Origin: Leuctra nigra
Lineage: Eukaryota; Arthropoda; Insecta; Plecoptera; Leuctridae
Length of the DNA: 64,000 nucleotides
Reading direction: 5' to 3'
Assembly: GCA_934045905.1 (NCBI GenBank)
Contig: OW203768.1
Location: forward strand, 8,460,316 to 8,524,315
In this document: piece by piece, positions 47,312 to 58,409 of the stretch
Position numbering within the stretch: the first letter of the stretch is position 1
How the letters are laid out: the number at the start of each line of letters is the position of its first letter
Made by a program: the position numbers and the translations under genes
The notes under the pieces: model-generated
What the model saw: the letters and a program-made list of their open reading frames with translations, nothing else
Databases searched by the model: none
Told to the model about the DNA's origin: nothing

Positions 47312-47889
47312 TTAAGAATTACATGATTTAACGTGAATTTTAAATGATCTAGCATTGATATATTGTTTCTTACATTTCACACAAGTCAGGAGTTTCCCAC
47401 ATTCGTGTGTAAAATGACGATTACATTCATATTTATCACGAAACATTCTACCACATTTCTCACATTTGTGGACTCTGCCACAATTATGTTTCACATGCTG
47501 TTGAAGTTGACTTATTCCGTTGAACTTTTTATTACACTTCTCACATGCTAGAACTTTTCCACAATCATGCTCCACATGGCGCTCGAGTTTACTTCTTCTG
47601 TTAAACTTTTTCTTACACTTCTTACAAACTAGAACTGTGCCACACTCATACTTAACATGAGCACTTAGATTACGCTTATGTTTGTATATTTTTCCACATG
47701 TGGGACATTGCAGTGGGTTGATATTATCAGGCACAATCGCAGTCTCTTGGTTGCAGTTCACGATATGTTTGCGAAGTTCGCTGCGGTCTCTGAATTCAGA
47801 TGAGCATTCAAAACATTCGAAGACTACTCGTGGCTGTCCTTCAACAACATCAGGAGTTGGGGCGATGGGTGAAGACAATTCTTGAGGCT
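47312..47889 (-). CDS. Zinc-finger exon 16 (six fingers)
   Basis: Acceptor tttcag at 47890-47895, then AG CCT CAA GAA. The lead has Ala-Pro-Thr-Pro-Asp-Val-Val. Contact residues are DSEK, HRNA, RSKR, GSQQ, DYER and NRSI; all ligands are present. The middle fingers match exon 19 nearly residue for residue, so the two are recent relatives although exons 17 and 18 lie between them. AATAAA is on the minus strand at 47241-47246, about 65 bp past the stop. Confidence 0.86.
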
Positions 47890-48285
47890 CTGAAACAAAC
47901 AGATGTGGTACATAAGTTAAAATGATGTTGAAAACATGGCTTTCTACATGAAAAGATACATGACCAACAAGCAAGGCGAATCATGAAGTCTTTAAACCAA
48001 ATTCTAAAGTGACAGAGCAAAATTGGAATCCTACCGAATTCCTACAGAAAACTCACAAATCTAACATTATTCTTAAATGAATTTTTTTGTGATCTGAAAT
48101 CATGCGGGAACATGAATTAGAAGGATTTCTGTGTAGTTTGAGCAGGGACATTTTTTGTGACGTCAGTGTAATTTACCAGCTGGAAGAAGAAATTTACACA
48201 GAAATAAGATCAACTATTGTTTATTTCGAATTTTTAGAGTTAGTAATACAATTTGAATGAGCAATGTAGAACTGAAAATAGCAAC

Positions 48286-48857
48286 TTAAGAATCACATGT
48301 TTTAACGTGATTTTGAAATGATCTTGCATGGTTATATTGTTTATTGCATTTCTCACAAATCATGAGTTTGCCACATTCTTGTGTAAAATGACGATTACAA
48401 TCACTTTTATCATTAAACATTCGACCACATTTCTCACATGTGTGGACTTGACCACAATTATGTTTCACATGGCGTTGAAGTTGAGCTATTCCGTTGAACT
48501 TCTGATTACACTTCGCACATACTAGAACTTTTCCACAATCATGTTTTACATGACGCTGAAGACTTCTCATGCCATTAAACATTTTTTTGCACTTCTTACA
48601 AACTAGAACTTTGCCACACTCATGCTTAACATGCGAATTTAGAAGATATTTATGATTGTATATTTTTCCACAATTAGGACATTGCAGTGGGTTGATATTA
48701 TCAGGCACACTCCCAGGCTCTCGGTTGCAGTTCACGATATGTTTGCGAAGTTCGCTGCGGTCTCTGAATTCAGTTGAACACTCCGCACATTGGAAGAACA
48801 CTCTTGGCTGTACTTCAACAACATCAGAAGTTGTGGCGGTGGGCAATTCTTGAGGCA
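48286..48857 (-). CDS. Zinc-finger exon 17 (six fingers)
   Basis: Acceptor tttcag at 48858-48863. The lead is shortened by a few residues (Glu-Leu-Pro-Thr-Ala-Thr-Thr). Contact residues are DSEK, HYLS, GRSR, GAQR, DSDR and HRSN, with all ligands intact. AATAAA is on the minus strand at 48220-48225. The spacer to exon 16 is about 400 bp, which must hold both exon 17's polyadenylation region and the next acceptor. Confidence 0.86.
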
Positions 48858-49319
48858 CTGAAACAAATAAATGTGGTATATCAGCTAAAATGATGTTGAG
48901 AAACATGGCTTCACATATTCGACATGGCAAGAGGTGTGTTGCTATTAATAATTCAAGGGAACCTTATTTGATTCATGATTATATCTCTGGAAAGATACAT
49001 GAACTACAAGCAATGCGAATCAAGAAGTCTTTATACCAAACTCTAAAGTGACAGAGCAAAATTGGAATCCTACAAAGTTCTTAACATGTGAGGAAACTCA
49101 AGAATCTTACATTATTTTAAAATGATATTTTTTGTGATTTGAAATCATGATTAAAAGGATTGCTGTGTAGTTTGGGCAGGGACATTTTTCGTCAGTGTAA
49201 TTTACCAGCTGGAAGAAGAAAATTACACAGAAATAAGATGAACTATTTTTTATTTCGAATTTTCAGAGTTTAATAGTAATACAATTTGAATTAGCAATGT
49301 AGAATCTGAAAATAGAAAC

Positions 49320-49975
49320 TTAAGAATTACATGATTTAACGTGATTTTGAAATGATCTTGAATGGGTATAAAGTTTATTGCATTTCTCACAAATCAAGAG
49401 TTTGCCACATTCGTGTGTAAAATGACGTTTACATTCATATTTATCTCTAAACATTCTACCACATTTCTCACATGTGTGGACTTGACCACAATTATGTTTA
49501 ATATGACGTTGAAGTTGCTTCATTCCGTTAAACTTCAGATTACACTTCTCACATACTAGAACTTTGCCACCACAATCATGTTTTACATGACTCTGAAGTT
49601 TACTCATATCATTAAACATTTTACTGCACATCTTACAAATTAAAACTTTGCCACACTCATGTTTAGTATGGTAATTTAAACGGATTTTATATTTAAATTG
49701 TTTACTACAATTCTCACACGTGTGTACTTTGCCACAATCATGATTAACATGAGACGTGAGATTACGTTTATATTTGTATATTTTTCCACATGTGGGACAT
49801 TGGTTAATTTTATCTTCCACAATCGCAGGCTCTCGGCTGCAATTCTCGAAATGTTTGCGGAGTTCGTTGCGTTCTCTGAATTCAATTGAACATTCAGCAC
49901 ATTGGAAGAACACTCTTGGCTGTCCTTCAACAGCATCAGAAGTTGAGGCGATGGGAGAAGACAATTCTTGAGGCT
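49320..49975 (-). CDS. Zinc-finger exon 18 (seven fingers, longest)
   Basis: Acceptor tttcag at 49976-49981. It has one more finger than its neighbours: contact residues run variant DNEK-type (finger 1 begins Ile-Glu-Phe-Arg-Glu-Arg), YRNS, YIRY, DSKS, GKQR, DYER and HRSN. The linker after finger 1 is two residues short, and the linker before finger 5 has an extra Gly. All seven fingers keep C2HC ligands. AATAAA is on the minus strand at 49249-49254. Confidence 0.86.
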
Positions 49976-50346
49976 CTGAAACAAACAGATGTGGTATATC
50001 AGTTAAAATTATGTTGAAAACATGGCTTTCTACATGGAAATATACATGAACAACAAGCAATGCAAATTAAGAAACCTTAAAACCAAACCCTAAAGTGACA
50101 CGGCATTAACATGTGAGGAAAATCAAGAATCTAAATTTTTTTATCTGAAATCATGAGGCAACATGCATTAAAAGGATTGCACATGTGTAGTTTAGGCAGG
50201 GATATTTATAGGGACGTCAGTGTACTTTACCAGTTGAAAGAAGAAAAGTATACAGAAATATGATGAACTATTTTTTATTTCGATTCTTGAGCGAGTTAAA
50301 TAGTAATACAATTTGAAAGAGCAATGTAAAAACTGGAAATAGCAAC

Positions 50347-50924
50347 TTAGGAATAACATGATTTAACGTGAATTTTAAATGATCTAGCATTGTTATATTG
50401 TTTCTTGCATTTCACACAAGTCAGGAGTTTCCCACATTCGTGTGTAAAATGCCGATTACATTCATATTTATCTCTAAACATTCTACCACATTTCTCACAT
50501 TTGTGGACTCTGCCACAATTATGTGTGATATGGCGTTGAAGTTGATTTATTCCGTTGAACTTCAGATTACACTTTTCACATGCTAGAACTTTTCCACAAT
50601 CATGCTCCACATGGCGCTCGAGTTTACTTCTTCTGTTAAACTTTTTCTTACACTTCTTACAAACTAGAACTGTGCCACACTCATACTTAACATGAGCACT
50701 TAGATTACGCTTATGTTTGTATGTTTTTCCACATTTGGGACATTGCAGTGGGTTGATATTATCAGGCACAATCCCAGGCTCACGGTTGCAGTTCACAATA
50801 TGTTTGCGAAGTTCGCTGCGGTCTCTGAATTCAGATGAGCAGTCAGCACATTGGAAGATCACTCGTGGCTGTCTTTCAACAGCATCAGGAGTTGAGGCGA
50901 TGGGTGAAGACAATTCTTGTGACA
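50347..50924 (-). CDS. Zinc-finger exon 19 (six fingers)
   Basis: Acceptor tttcag at 50925-50930, lead with Thr-Pro-Asp-Ala-Val-Glu-Arg. Contact residues are DSEK, HRNA, RSKR, GNQR, DYER and NRSI. It is nearly identical to exon 16 from finger 2 onwards, except for finger 4. The tail is Ser-Cys-Tyr-Ser. AATAAA is on the minus strand at 50274-50279. No defects. Confidence 0.86.
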
Positions 50925-51385
50925 CTGAAAAATAGAAAAAATATAGTTAGAATGATGCTGTAGAATTTGGCACTGCGCTTTTGGAATTGAAATTGGTTTC
51001 CATATGGTATCTAAGTGAAATACTAAAATTTAAATCCTACAAGGTACTTAACATATGAGGAACTCAACAAACTAACATTAATTTAAATTGTAATAATTTT
51101 GTGATCTGTAATCATAATAAGTGGATTAGACGGATTGGTGTATAAGAGCAGGGAGATATCAAATGTGACGTTAGTGTAATTTAGCAGCTGAAATAATAAA
51201 ATTATTCAGAAATATGATCAGCTTTTTTATTTATTTCGAATCTTCAGAGTTCAATAGTAGGTAATACAATTTGAAAAAGCAATGTATAAACTGAAAATAC
51301 CATTATGTGACAAATATGTCTGTTATTAAATCTGTTTAAACAACTTCCTGTGTATTCAATTAATTAAGTAAGACACTCAAGTACA

Positions 51386-51781
51386 CATGGGCGCCCGCAG
51401 GATTTATGCCAGGTGGGGGCAGGTCATGGAAAACAACATTTTACGGGTTTAAGGGGTGTGGGGGGCGCGCCCCCCACCCTGCCCCGCAGGGCGTTTTTTG
51501 GTTTTTGGACACTTTGAAATCAATTTTGAGACGTTTTGAGGTGTATTTTGTTGAAATATTCAATATTTTTTAATTATTGCACTTTGAGGTGGTGGGGCAC
51601 ATGTTCAAACTGCCCCGCAGGGCATTTTTTGGATTTTTTACACTGAAATCAATTTTTTTTAGTTAATTTGGTTACAAAATGATACTATACGTTAAACCCC
51701 ATACAATTTTTATGTTTTCCTGACATCCAGGGGGGGGCAAGCGCCCCCCCTTGCCCCCCCCCCCCCCTGCGGGCGCCCATG
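51386..51781. mobile_element. hAT-like MITE with 8-bp target duplication
   Basis: Perfect 16-bp inverted ends CATGGGCGCCCGCAGG and a perfect duplication CAAGTACA at 51378-51385 and 51782-51789. The interior has G and C runs near the ends and a repeated TGCCCCGCAGGGC motif (about 51480 and 51610). The duplication length and ends fit the hAT superfamily. It lies in the 3' region of the broken exon 20. Confidence 0.85.
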
Positions 51782-51947
51782 CAAGTACAAACTAAACATC
51801 CAACTCGAACATTGGATGTGACCTTGGAATTTAGAACCCATCTCTGTAATATTATTTCACGCTCATACACATGGCGCGTGTGTGGCATTGAACAATATTT
51901 CATTAAACTCCAGACATCCAATTCTATTGAATGAGTCGTGTGAACTG

Positions 51948-51999
51948 GGCTAGGAATCACATTTTTAATGTGATTTTTTTATGACCTGGCATTGTTATT
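51948..51999 (-). pseudogene. Detached 3' end of exon 20
   Basis: On the minus strand this matches the Asn-Asn-Ala-Arg-Ser tail region of clade B exons and continues the sequence left at 53380. The 52000-53370 element separates the two. AATAAA sites follow on the minus strand near 51226-51235. Confidence 0.65.
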
Positions 52000-52335
52000 A
52001 GGTCCGTGAACTTGGCCCCCCCCCCCCCCCATGAACGCACTAATTCTGAAACTCTCAATATAATTAGTGTATGGCACTGGGATTCAATCAACTACTTGAC
52101 CAGTGTAGTTGTGTACCAACTACTTGACCTGTGTAGGTGTGTGTATACCAAACGTTTCTTATTATTGCATTTTATACCGCAGAGGGCGAGGGGGGATGGG
52201 AACTGCGTGTATCAGGCCCCCCCCCCCCCCCCCCATCACAAAAAATATTGTTGTTTTTCAATTTTCTTCATGAGTAGAGTGACGCACTAATTCTGCAACT
52301 TAATACACTTAATCCCAGTGTTCACTAACTATCCA

Positions 52336-52462
52336 GGAGATGTGGAGGTGCCGGATCAAGCTCCAGGTGATGTGGAGGTGCCGGATCAAGCTCCAGGACA
52401 TGTGGAGGTGCCGGATCAAGCTCCAGGAGATGTGGAGGTGCCGGATCAACCTTCTGGAGAGT
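52336..52462. repeat. 30-bp minisatellite
   Basis: Four units of GATGTGGAGGTGCCGGATCA plus about ten bases. The period is a multiple of three, so the plus strand reads as repeats of Gly-Asp-Val-Glu-Val-Pro-Asp-Gln-Ala-Pro, but the frame has no context as a gene. Confidence 0.8.
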
Positions 52463-53047
52463 GTCAGAATTTTAGCTCGCATGGGCGGGGCTTCGTGAAT
52501 TTGGTCCCGCCCATTTTTCACTTTTAGTTTTTCGATTTCCTCAAAAAGTAGTGACGCACTAATTCTGAAACTTGGTACACTAAATCCCAGTGCCATACAC
52601 TAAATATATTGAGAAATTCAGAATTTTTGCTTGCATGGGGGGGGGGGGGCTGCGTGAACTTGGCCTCCCCTAAAAATCGGACATTGTTTTTCGTTTTACT
52701 CCGAAAGTAGTGACGCACTAATTCTGAAACTTGGTACACTAAATCCCAGTGCCATACACTAATTATATTGAGAATTTCAGAAATTTTGCTCGCATGGGGG
52801 GGGGGGGGGGGGGGGCTGCGTGAACTTGGCCCCCCCCCCCCCCCAAAATCAGACGTTGTTTTTCGATTTACTCCGAAATTAGTGACGCACTAATTCTGAA
52901 ACTTTGTACACTAAATCCCAGTGCCATACACTAATTATATTGAGAGTTTCAGACATTTTGCTCGCATGGGGGGGGGGGGGGGGCTGCGTGAACTTGGCCC
53001 CCCCCCCCCCATTTCAAATTTTCGGTTTTTCGATTTTCTCCAAAAGT

Positions 53048-53247
53048 NNNNNNNNNNNNNNNNNNNNNNNNNNNNNNNNNNNNNNNNNNNNNNNNNNNNN
53101 NNNNNNNNNNNNNNNNNNNNNNNNNNNNNNNNNNNNNNNNNNNNNNNNNNNNNNNNNNNNNNNNNNNNNNNNNNNNNNNNNNNNNNNNNNNNNNNNNNNN
53201 NNNNNNNNNNNNNNNNNNNNNNNNNNNNNNNNNNNNNNNNNNNNNNN
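53048..53247. other. Assembly gap (200 N)
   Basis: Exactly 200 N within a tandem repeat between G/C homopolymers. The round number suggests a placeholder, so the true length is unknown. Confidence 0.98.
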
Positions 53248-53408
53248 AGTGACGCACTAATTCTGAAACTTGGTACACTAAATCCCAGTGCCATACACTA
53301 ATTATATTGAGAATTTCAGAATTAGTGCGTTCATGGGGGGGGGGGGGGGGGGGGGCAAGTTCACGGACCTATTGTTATTGCTTACTGCATTTCTCACGAA
53401 TCAGAAGT

Positions 53409-53923
53409 TTACGACTTTCTAGAGACTCTGCCACAATTATGTCTGACATGGCGTTGAAGTTGAGTAATACCGTTGAACTTCTGATAGCACTTTTCACATA
53501 TTATAACTTTGCCACACTCATGCTTAATATGAAAATTTAAACGCCTTTTTTCTTTATATTGTTTACTACATTTTTCACATGTGTGTACTTTGCCACAATC
53601 ATGTTTTACATGGCGCTGAAGATGACCCATACTATTAAACGTTTTACTGCACTTCTTACAAATTAAAACTTTGCCACACTCATGCTTGACATGAGTATTT
53701 AGATGAGTCTTATGTTTGAATGTTTTTCCACATTTGGGACATTGCAGTGGGTTGATATTATCAGGCACAATCACAGGCTCTCGGTTGCAGTTCACGATAT
53801 GTTTGCGAAGTTCGCTGCGATCTCTGAATTCAGTTGAACACTCCGCACATTGGAAGAACACTCTTGGATGTCCTTCAACAGCTTCAGAAGTTGAGGCGAT
53901 GGGAGAAGACAATTCATGTGACA
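53409..53923 (-). pseudogene. Zinc-finger exon 20, 3' end destroyed
   Basis: Acceptor tttcag at 53924-53929 and five sound fingers (DSEK, HTHT, SGHR, ERRF, GTQR). After the fifth, a deletion removes the next finger and shifts the frame to a stop at 53409. Beyond it the remnant of the last finger has Arg for Cys and an internal stop, and is cut at 53380 by the 52000-53370 element. A shortened five-finger protein could still be made. Confidence 0.78.
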
Positions 53924-53929
53924 CTGAAA

Positions 53930-54446
53930 CAAAACAAAAAATACATTAGAGCGATGGCCTGGCATTTGTATTTTGAAAATTGACAACTTTTTGTCCACGT
54001 ATCATCCGGAAATCGTAAAGAATTAACACACATTTCTTGTATTATTTGAAGTTGTCGCCGGCAGCGAATATTTTTCTGGCAAAGACTTCGTAAATGGGAG
54101 AAAAAAATTATTTTTATAAAATTCCAGTTTTAACATTATTGAAGTGAAATAAATGGTCGATCCAACTAGATTATGTTTTTAAATGTCATTTACAATAGTT
54201 CTGGGATGAAATTGGGGTCGTGAAAACCCTCTAGAGTGAAAAATGTTCGATTTTTTAATTCGAAATAGAGCATATTAACTATTAATATATCCTTCATTTT
54301 ACTGATGTAATAGCTGTCAGAACACAGTATGTATACTACACTTCTAAATCATAGTTCTATTTGTATAAACAAGTAAGTTATTAGAGTTTTTGTCACAGTC
54401 AATTTACTCCCATTTACGAAGTCTTTGCCAGAAAAATTCTCGCTTC
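53930..54446. other. Spacer upstream of exon 20, with one arm of a fold-back
   Basis: AT-rich. The stretch 54055-54110 (CTGGCAAAGACTTCGTAAAT and neighbours) is repeated inverted at 54403-54445, giving a hairpin-like structure with a 290-bp loop. No gene. Confidence 0.5.
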
Positions 54447-54740
54447 CCGGCATCGGGGGGTTTAAAGCATTTTGGAGGGAAATACAAAAAAAAATATCTT
54501 TCGACGGAGCTTTTTCGTTCCAGACAAAATATGATGACCACATAGTAGAAGCTATAATATGACAGTGAGCGATGATGTTGTAGATTCAATAAAGGTTCAA
54601 TAATAATAATAATAAAGGTCGTAAAGGTTCAATACAAGTCATGCGTTTTTGCCTTTTCTATATTCATAACCGTTTGACAAATATAGACATTTCTATCTTG
54701 TATTTCCCTTTAAAAATGCTCCAAACCCCCGATGCCGGCA
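54447..54740. mobile_element. Putative MITE with inverted ends
   Basis: The left end CCCGGCATCGGGGGGTTTAA and the complement of the right end (TGCCGGCATCGGGGGTTTGG) are similar over about 45 bases, including AGGGAAATACAA. It adjoins the fold-back at 54055-54445, whose tips also carry GCCGG, so the two may be one rearranged element. Confidence 0.5.
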
Positions 54741-55345
54741 AAAAAAATCATTCTTAAAACATAAATGTAGACTTGGCACAACCTGGACCTGGAATGTAAA
54801 ACTGTGGGTCAATTTAAAATGAAAATGATTGCATACTTGAAAAAGGAAGAGTGTAACATATAAAAAGATATTGTTAAGTGTATTGTATGTAACATACATG
54901 TAATACTAAAATAGCGAAAGCTAAATAAATAATTATAAAACAAAACTAAAAAAAATTGCTCAAAATTTCCGATTGACTAAGACATGTGACATGAAGAACA
55001 AGCTATTGGATGAAGAAGTATTCAGTCTTTAATACACACTCTAAAGTGACAGAGCAAAACTAGAAACCAACTACAAAAGTGAGGAAACTCAAGAAACATC
55101 AATTTTTTTTAAGAAGTGCAAGATTAGGATTGGTGTGTAGTTTGAGTATTTTTGTTACGTCAGTGTTATTTATCAGCTGAAAGAAGAAAAGGATACAGAA
55201 ATATGATCGACTAATTTTTATTATTACGAAACGTCACAGATTTATAGTGATACAATTTGAAAGAGCATGTAGAAAATGAAATACCATTACGTGGCTATTA
55301 TGATAACATGAAGTATGTTGAAACAAACAGCTATTTTTCCCCCCT

Positions 55346-55854
55346 TTAATCAAGCATCTTAGGATTACATGTTTTAACGTGAATTTTAAATGATCCATAA
55401 TTGTTATATCGTTTATTACATCTCTCACAAATCAGGATTTTGCCACATTCATGTGTAAAATGACGCTTACAATTACTTCTATCATTAAACACTCGGCCAC
55501 ATTTCTCACATGTGTGGACTTGGCCACAATTATGTTTGATATGACGTCGAAGTTATGCTATTCCGTTGAACTTCTGAGTACACTTCTCACAAACTAGAAC
55601 TTTGTCACACTCATGCTTTACATGGGCATATAGAAGATATTTATTATTGAATATTTTTCCACATTTGGGACATTTTAGTGGGTTAATATTATCTTGCATA
55701 ATTGCAGGCTCTCGGTTGCAGTTCACGATATGTTTGCGGAGTTCGTTGGGTTCATTGAATTCAGATGAGCAGGCAAAACATTGGAAGATCACTCTTGGCT
55801 GTCCTTCAACAGCATCAGAAGTTGAGGCGATGGCAGAAGACAATTCTTGAGGCT
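55346..55854 (-). pseudogene. Zinc-finger exon 21, nonsense codon in finger 3
   Basis: Acceptor tttcag at 55855-55860. Fingers 1 and 2 (ENEK, NYLA) are intact. In finger 3 the Gln codon after Gly-Ile-Ala is TAA (55553-55555), which ends translation. The same frame then continues undamaged through the rest of finger 3 and two further C2HC fingers to a stop at 55346-55348. A single C-to-T change explains it. AATAAA is on the minus strand at 55217-55222. It looks recently inactivated, or the short form is used. Confidence 0.78.
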
Positions 55855-55904
55855 CTGAAACAAAGAAAATGTTCGTTAGAGTGATCAACGTGCATGGAAC
55901 TATA

Positions 55905-56202
55905 GCTTCACACTACTATAGGAGAGGTGGGGACTCTTCAATGCATGACCATTGGCAATCTTGAATACGAATTATATGGGAATTACGTTTGAGCAGCTGG
56001 CGCTCTACATGTTGTGTGGCAGACATAAGAACTAATTTAAGCTTGCATTTCGTTCCAACATTCAAAATAGTTCCACTGTTCACAACCTGAGCGCCACCTG
56101 CTCAAAAGTAATCCCTATGTTAATCCATTGGTCAATTCCCCATGGAGCTGGTATCGCCAAGAATGTTCAAGTGTCCCCACCTCTCCTATAGTAGTGTGAA
56201 GC
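55905..56202. mobile_element. 298-bp MITE with TA duplication
   Basis: GCTTCACACTACTATAGGAG and its complement form the ends, and the inverted match extends about 30 bases. TA flanks it (55903-55904, 56203-56204). It lies about 50 bp upstream of the exon 21 acceptor. No coding capacity. Confidence 0.75.
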
Positions 56203-56240
56203 TAGTTCCATCCACTTTGGAGTGATATGCAATATGGCAG

Positions 56241-56595
56241 TGCGTTCTCGGAATTGTAATTGGTACCTATCTGGTATCTAAGCGACAGCTACAAGGTAGG
56301 ATTCAAGTGAGACAACTCAATAAACTCTCATTAATTTAAAATGTTATGTTTAGTGATATGAAATCATGATAAGTGGGTTAGAAGGATTGGTGTGTATTAA
56401 GAGCAGGGAGACAATGTGTGGCGTTGGTGTGATTTACCAGCTGTTAGAAGAAAATTATACAGAAAAATAATCAACTATTTTTTTATTGTTTCGAATCCGA
56501 GTTACAGTTTGAAAGTGCAATGTAGAATGTGAAAATACCATAGTGTGGCAATCATGTATGTAATGAAATCTGTTGGAATACCTTCCTTTTTGTTC
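56241..56595. repeat. Duplicated spacer block, copy 1
   Basis: Nearly identical to 58050-58390 (for instance GGGAGACAATGTGTGGCGTT occurs in both). It marks a recent tandem duplication of a clade B cassette that includes exon 22 or exon 23. Confidence 0.75.
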
Positions 56596-57033
56596 CTTAA
56601 ATAAGATACTTAAAACTACTTATTTATTTTATTTGTTGTAATTAACCTGCAAGCAGGAATCCAGTGTAGGGCGCAACAAGAGCTCCCTCTTTAGCCTATG
56701 AGGCACAACATACATGAGTTACAACAGTACAAAATCAAAGCATGTGGACAATATGAAGAAACATAAAGTGAGGCTCAGGTGGTATGAGCGGTATTAAACA
56801 GTGAAAAACTCAGAGGCAGTCGTATGCTCGTATACACAAAGTAATAGTACGCAAAGTATGAATAAGTATACACTAATGGTACGCAAATAATAACTAAGTA
56901 CACTAAGAAAAAGGTAATGAGGATATTGAAGATATGTTGGGGGAGGGGGGCACACACGCCTAAGAGGAATAAACACACTAAAGAAAGGTACTGATGATAT
57001 ATGTTGGGCGAGGGAGGCACACACGTAAGCAAC
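56596..57033. other. Inserted DNA in the 3' region of exon 22
   Basis: This segment is absent between the duplicated block and exon 23 in the sister cassette. It contains a twice-repeated GGCACACACG phrase with GATATGTTGGG nearby (about 56930 and 56995). It separates exon 22 from its usual AATAAA site. Identity unknown. Confidence 0.45.
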
Positions 57034-57530
57034 TTAGGAATCACATGTATTAATGTGATATTTAAAATATCTGGCATTGCTATATTGTTTATTGCATTTC
57101 TCACAAATCAGGAGCTTGCCACATTCGTGTATTAAATGACGATTACATTCACTTTTATAATTAAACACTCGACCACATTTCTCACATGTGTGGACTCTGC
57201 CACAATCATGTTTTACATGCGGTTGAAGATTAGCCATGAAATTGAACTGCTTATTACACTTCTTACAAACTAGAACTTTACCACATTCATGCTTCACATG
57301 AGCAGTTAGATTACGTTTTTGTTTGTATATTCTTCCACATTTGGGACATTGCGGTGGGTTGATATTATCAGGCACAATCGCAGGCTTTCGGTTGCAGTTC
57401 ACGATATGTTTGCGGAGTTCGCTGCGATCTCTGAATTCAGTTAAACATTCAAAACATTGGAAGATCACTATTGGCTGTCCTTCAACAGTATCAGAAGTTG
57501 AGGCGATGGGAGAAGACAATTCTTGAGGCT
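57034..57530 (-). CDS. Zinc-finger exon 22 (five fingers)
   Basis: Acceptor tttcag at 57531-57536, then AG CCT CAA GAA. Contact residues are DSEK, QRNA, FANP, YSER and NRYY. A Pro stands at the last helix position of finger 3 just before its His, an unusual place. All ligands are present; the tail is Thr-Cys-Asp-Ser. Clade B; closest to exons 23 and 25. Confidence 0.84.
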
Positions 57531-57593
57531 CTGAAACAAAGAACAATGTAAGTTAGAATGATGTTAATATATGGCAGTGCGTTCTCGGAATTG

Positions 57594-58035
57594 ATTAGAT
57601 TAGATTAGTTTGGTTTAATGGCGCGTCAACGACGAGGTTATATTGCGCACATTAATTGTTATATTTAACTTTGTTGAACATAATTGGAGGGCAAGGGGAG
57701 AGGGTCGACCTAACGGGCCCGATCCGGGGGAGTCCAGCACTGGTGGGAAGGACAGGCCGGAATGGGGACGGACCGGGGGGTGTGAGGATTCGGACCGGCT
57801 GAACCCGATTTCAGGGGGATCACCCTCTCGAGGGGGGAGGCCGGCCCGAGGGGACCGCAAATTCAAGGGAGGGCATGGTTAGGCCGACCCTGGCTGCTCT
57901 TGGTCTGGGCCTCACCACTGATCTGTCCGGCATGGGTAACCCTTACACATGAGCATATACTCGCCGGCGTAGCTGCAATGGATCATTGGCCAACACAAAC
58001 CCCACCACCGCAATAAGATGACAGCCGTCGGGGGG
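57594..58035 (-). mobile_element. GC-rich retroelement fragment with 11-bp target duplication
   Basis: TCTCGGAATTG flanks it at 57583-57593 and 58036-58046. On the minus strand it ends in AATCTAATCTAAT, a simple-repeat tail, preceded by a GC-rich body quite unlike its surroundings. The long duplication and tail fit a 5'-truncated LINE or a SINE. No definite domain; the frame at 57615-57866 is too short to call. Confidence 0.7.
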
Positions 58036-58049
58036 TCTCGGAATTGAAA

Positions 58050-58390
58050 TTGGTATCTATCTGGTATCTAAGTGACAGCTACAAGGTAGGATTCAAGTGA
58101 GAAAACTCAATAAACTCTCATTAATTTAAAATGTTATGTTTAGTGATATGAAATCATGATAAGTGGGTTAGAAGGATTGGTGTGTATTAAGAGCAGGGAG
58201 ACAATGTGTGGCGTTGGTGTGATTTACCAGCTGTTAGAAGAAAATGATACAGAAAAATAATCAACTATTTTTTTATTGTTTTGAATCCGAGTTACAGTTT
58301 GAAAGTGCAATGTAGAATGTGAAAATACCATAGTGTGGCAATCATGTATGTAATGAAATCTGTTGGAATACCTTCCTTTTTTTCCCTTTA
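58050..58390. repeat. Duplicated spacer block, copy 2
   Basis: Sister of 56241-56595, immediately past the stop of exon 23. It contains an AATAAA on the minus strand at 58272-58277. Confidence 0.75.
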
Positions 58391-58409
58391 ATAAGACACT
58401 CAAAGCAAC

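Larger units (their letters stand above)
52000..53370. mobile_element. Inverted-repeat element with 9-bp duplication, satellite-like interior and assembly gap
   Basis: The ends are AGGTCCGTGAACTTG and its exact complement, each running into a long C or G homopolymer. ATTGTTATT flanks both sides (51991-51999, 53371-53379). Inside are four or more units of about 160-175 bp, each with GTGACGCACTAATTCTGAAA, an AAATCCCAGTGCCATACACT block and G/C runs, plus a 30-bp minisatellite and 200 N (53048-53247). No transposase is seen. It disrupts exon 20. Confidence 0.8.

Noticed and set aside
52318..52527. Plus-strand peptide repeat Gly-Asp-Val-Glu-Val-Pro-Asp-Gln-Ala-Pro
   Set aside because: A 30-bp minisatellite inside a satellite-like element; the frame is open only because of the repeat period.
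57615..57882. GC-rich frames on both strands as a gene
   Set aside because: They lie within an insertion bounded by an 11-bp target duplication and show no conserved domain.
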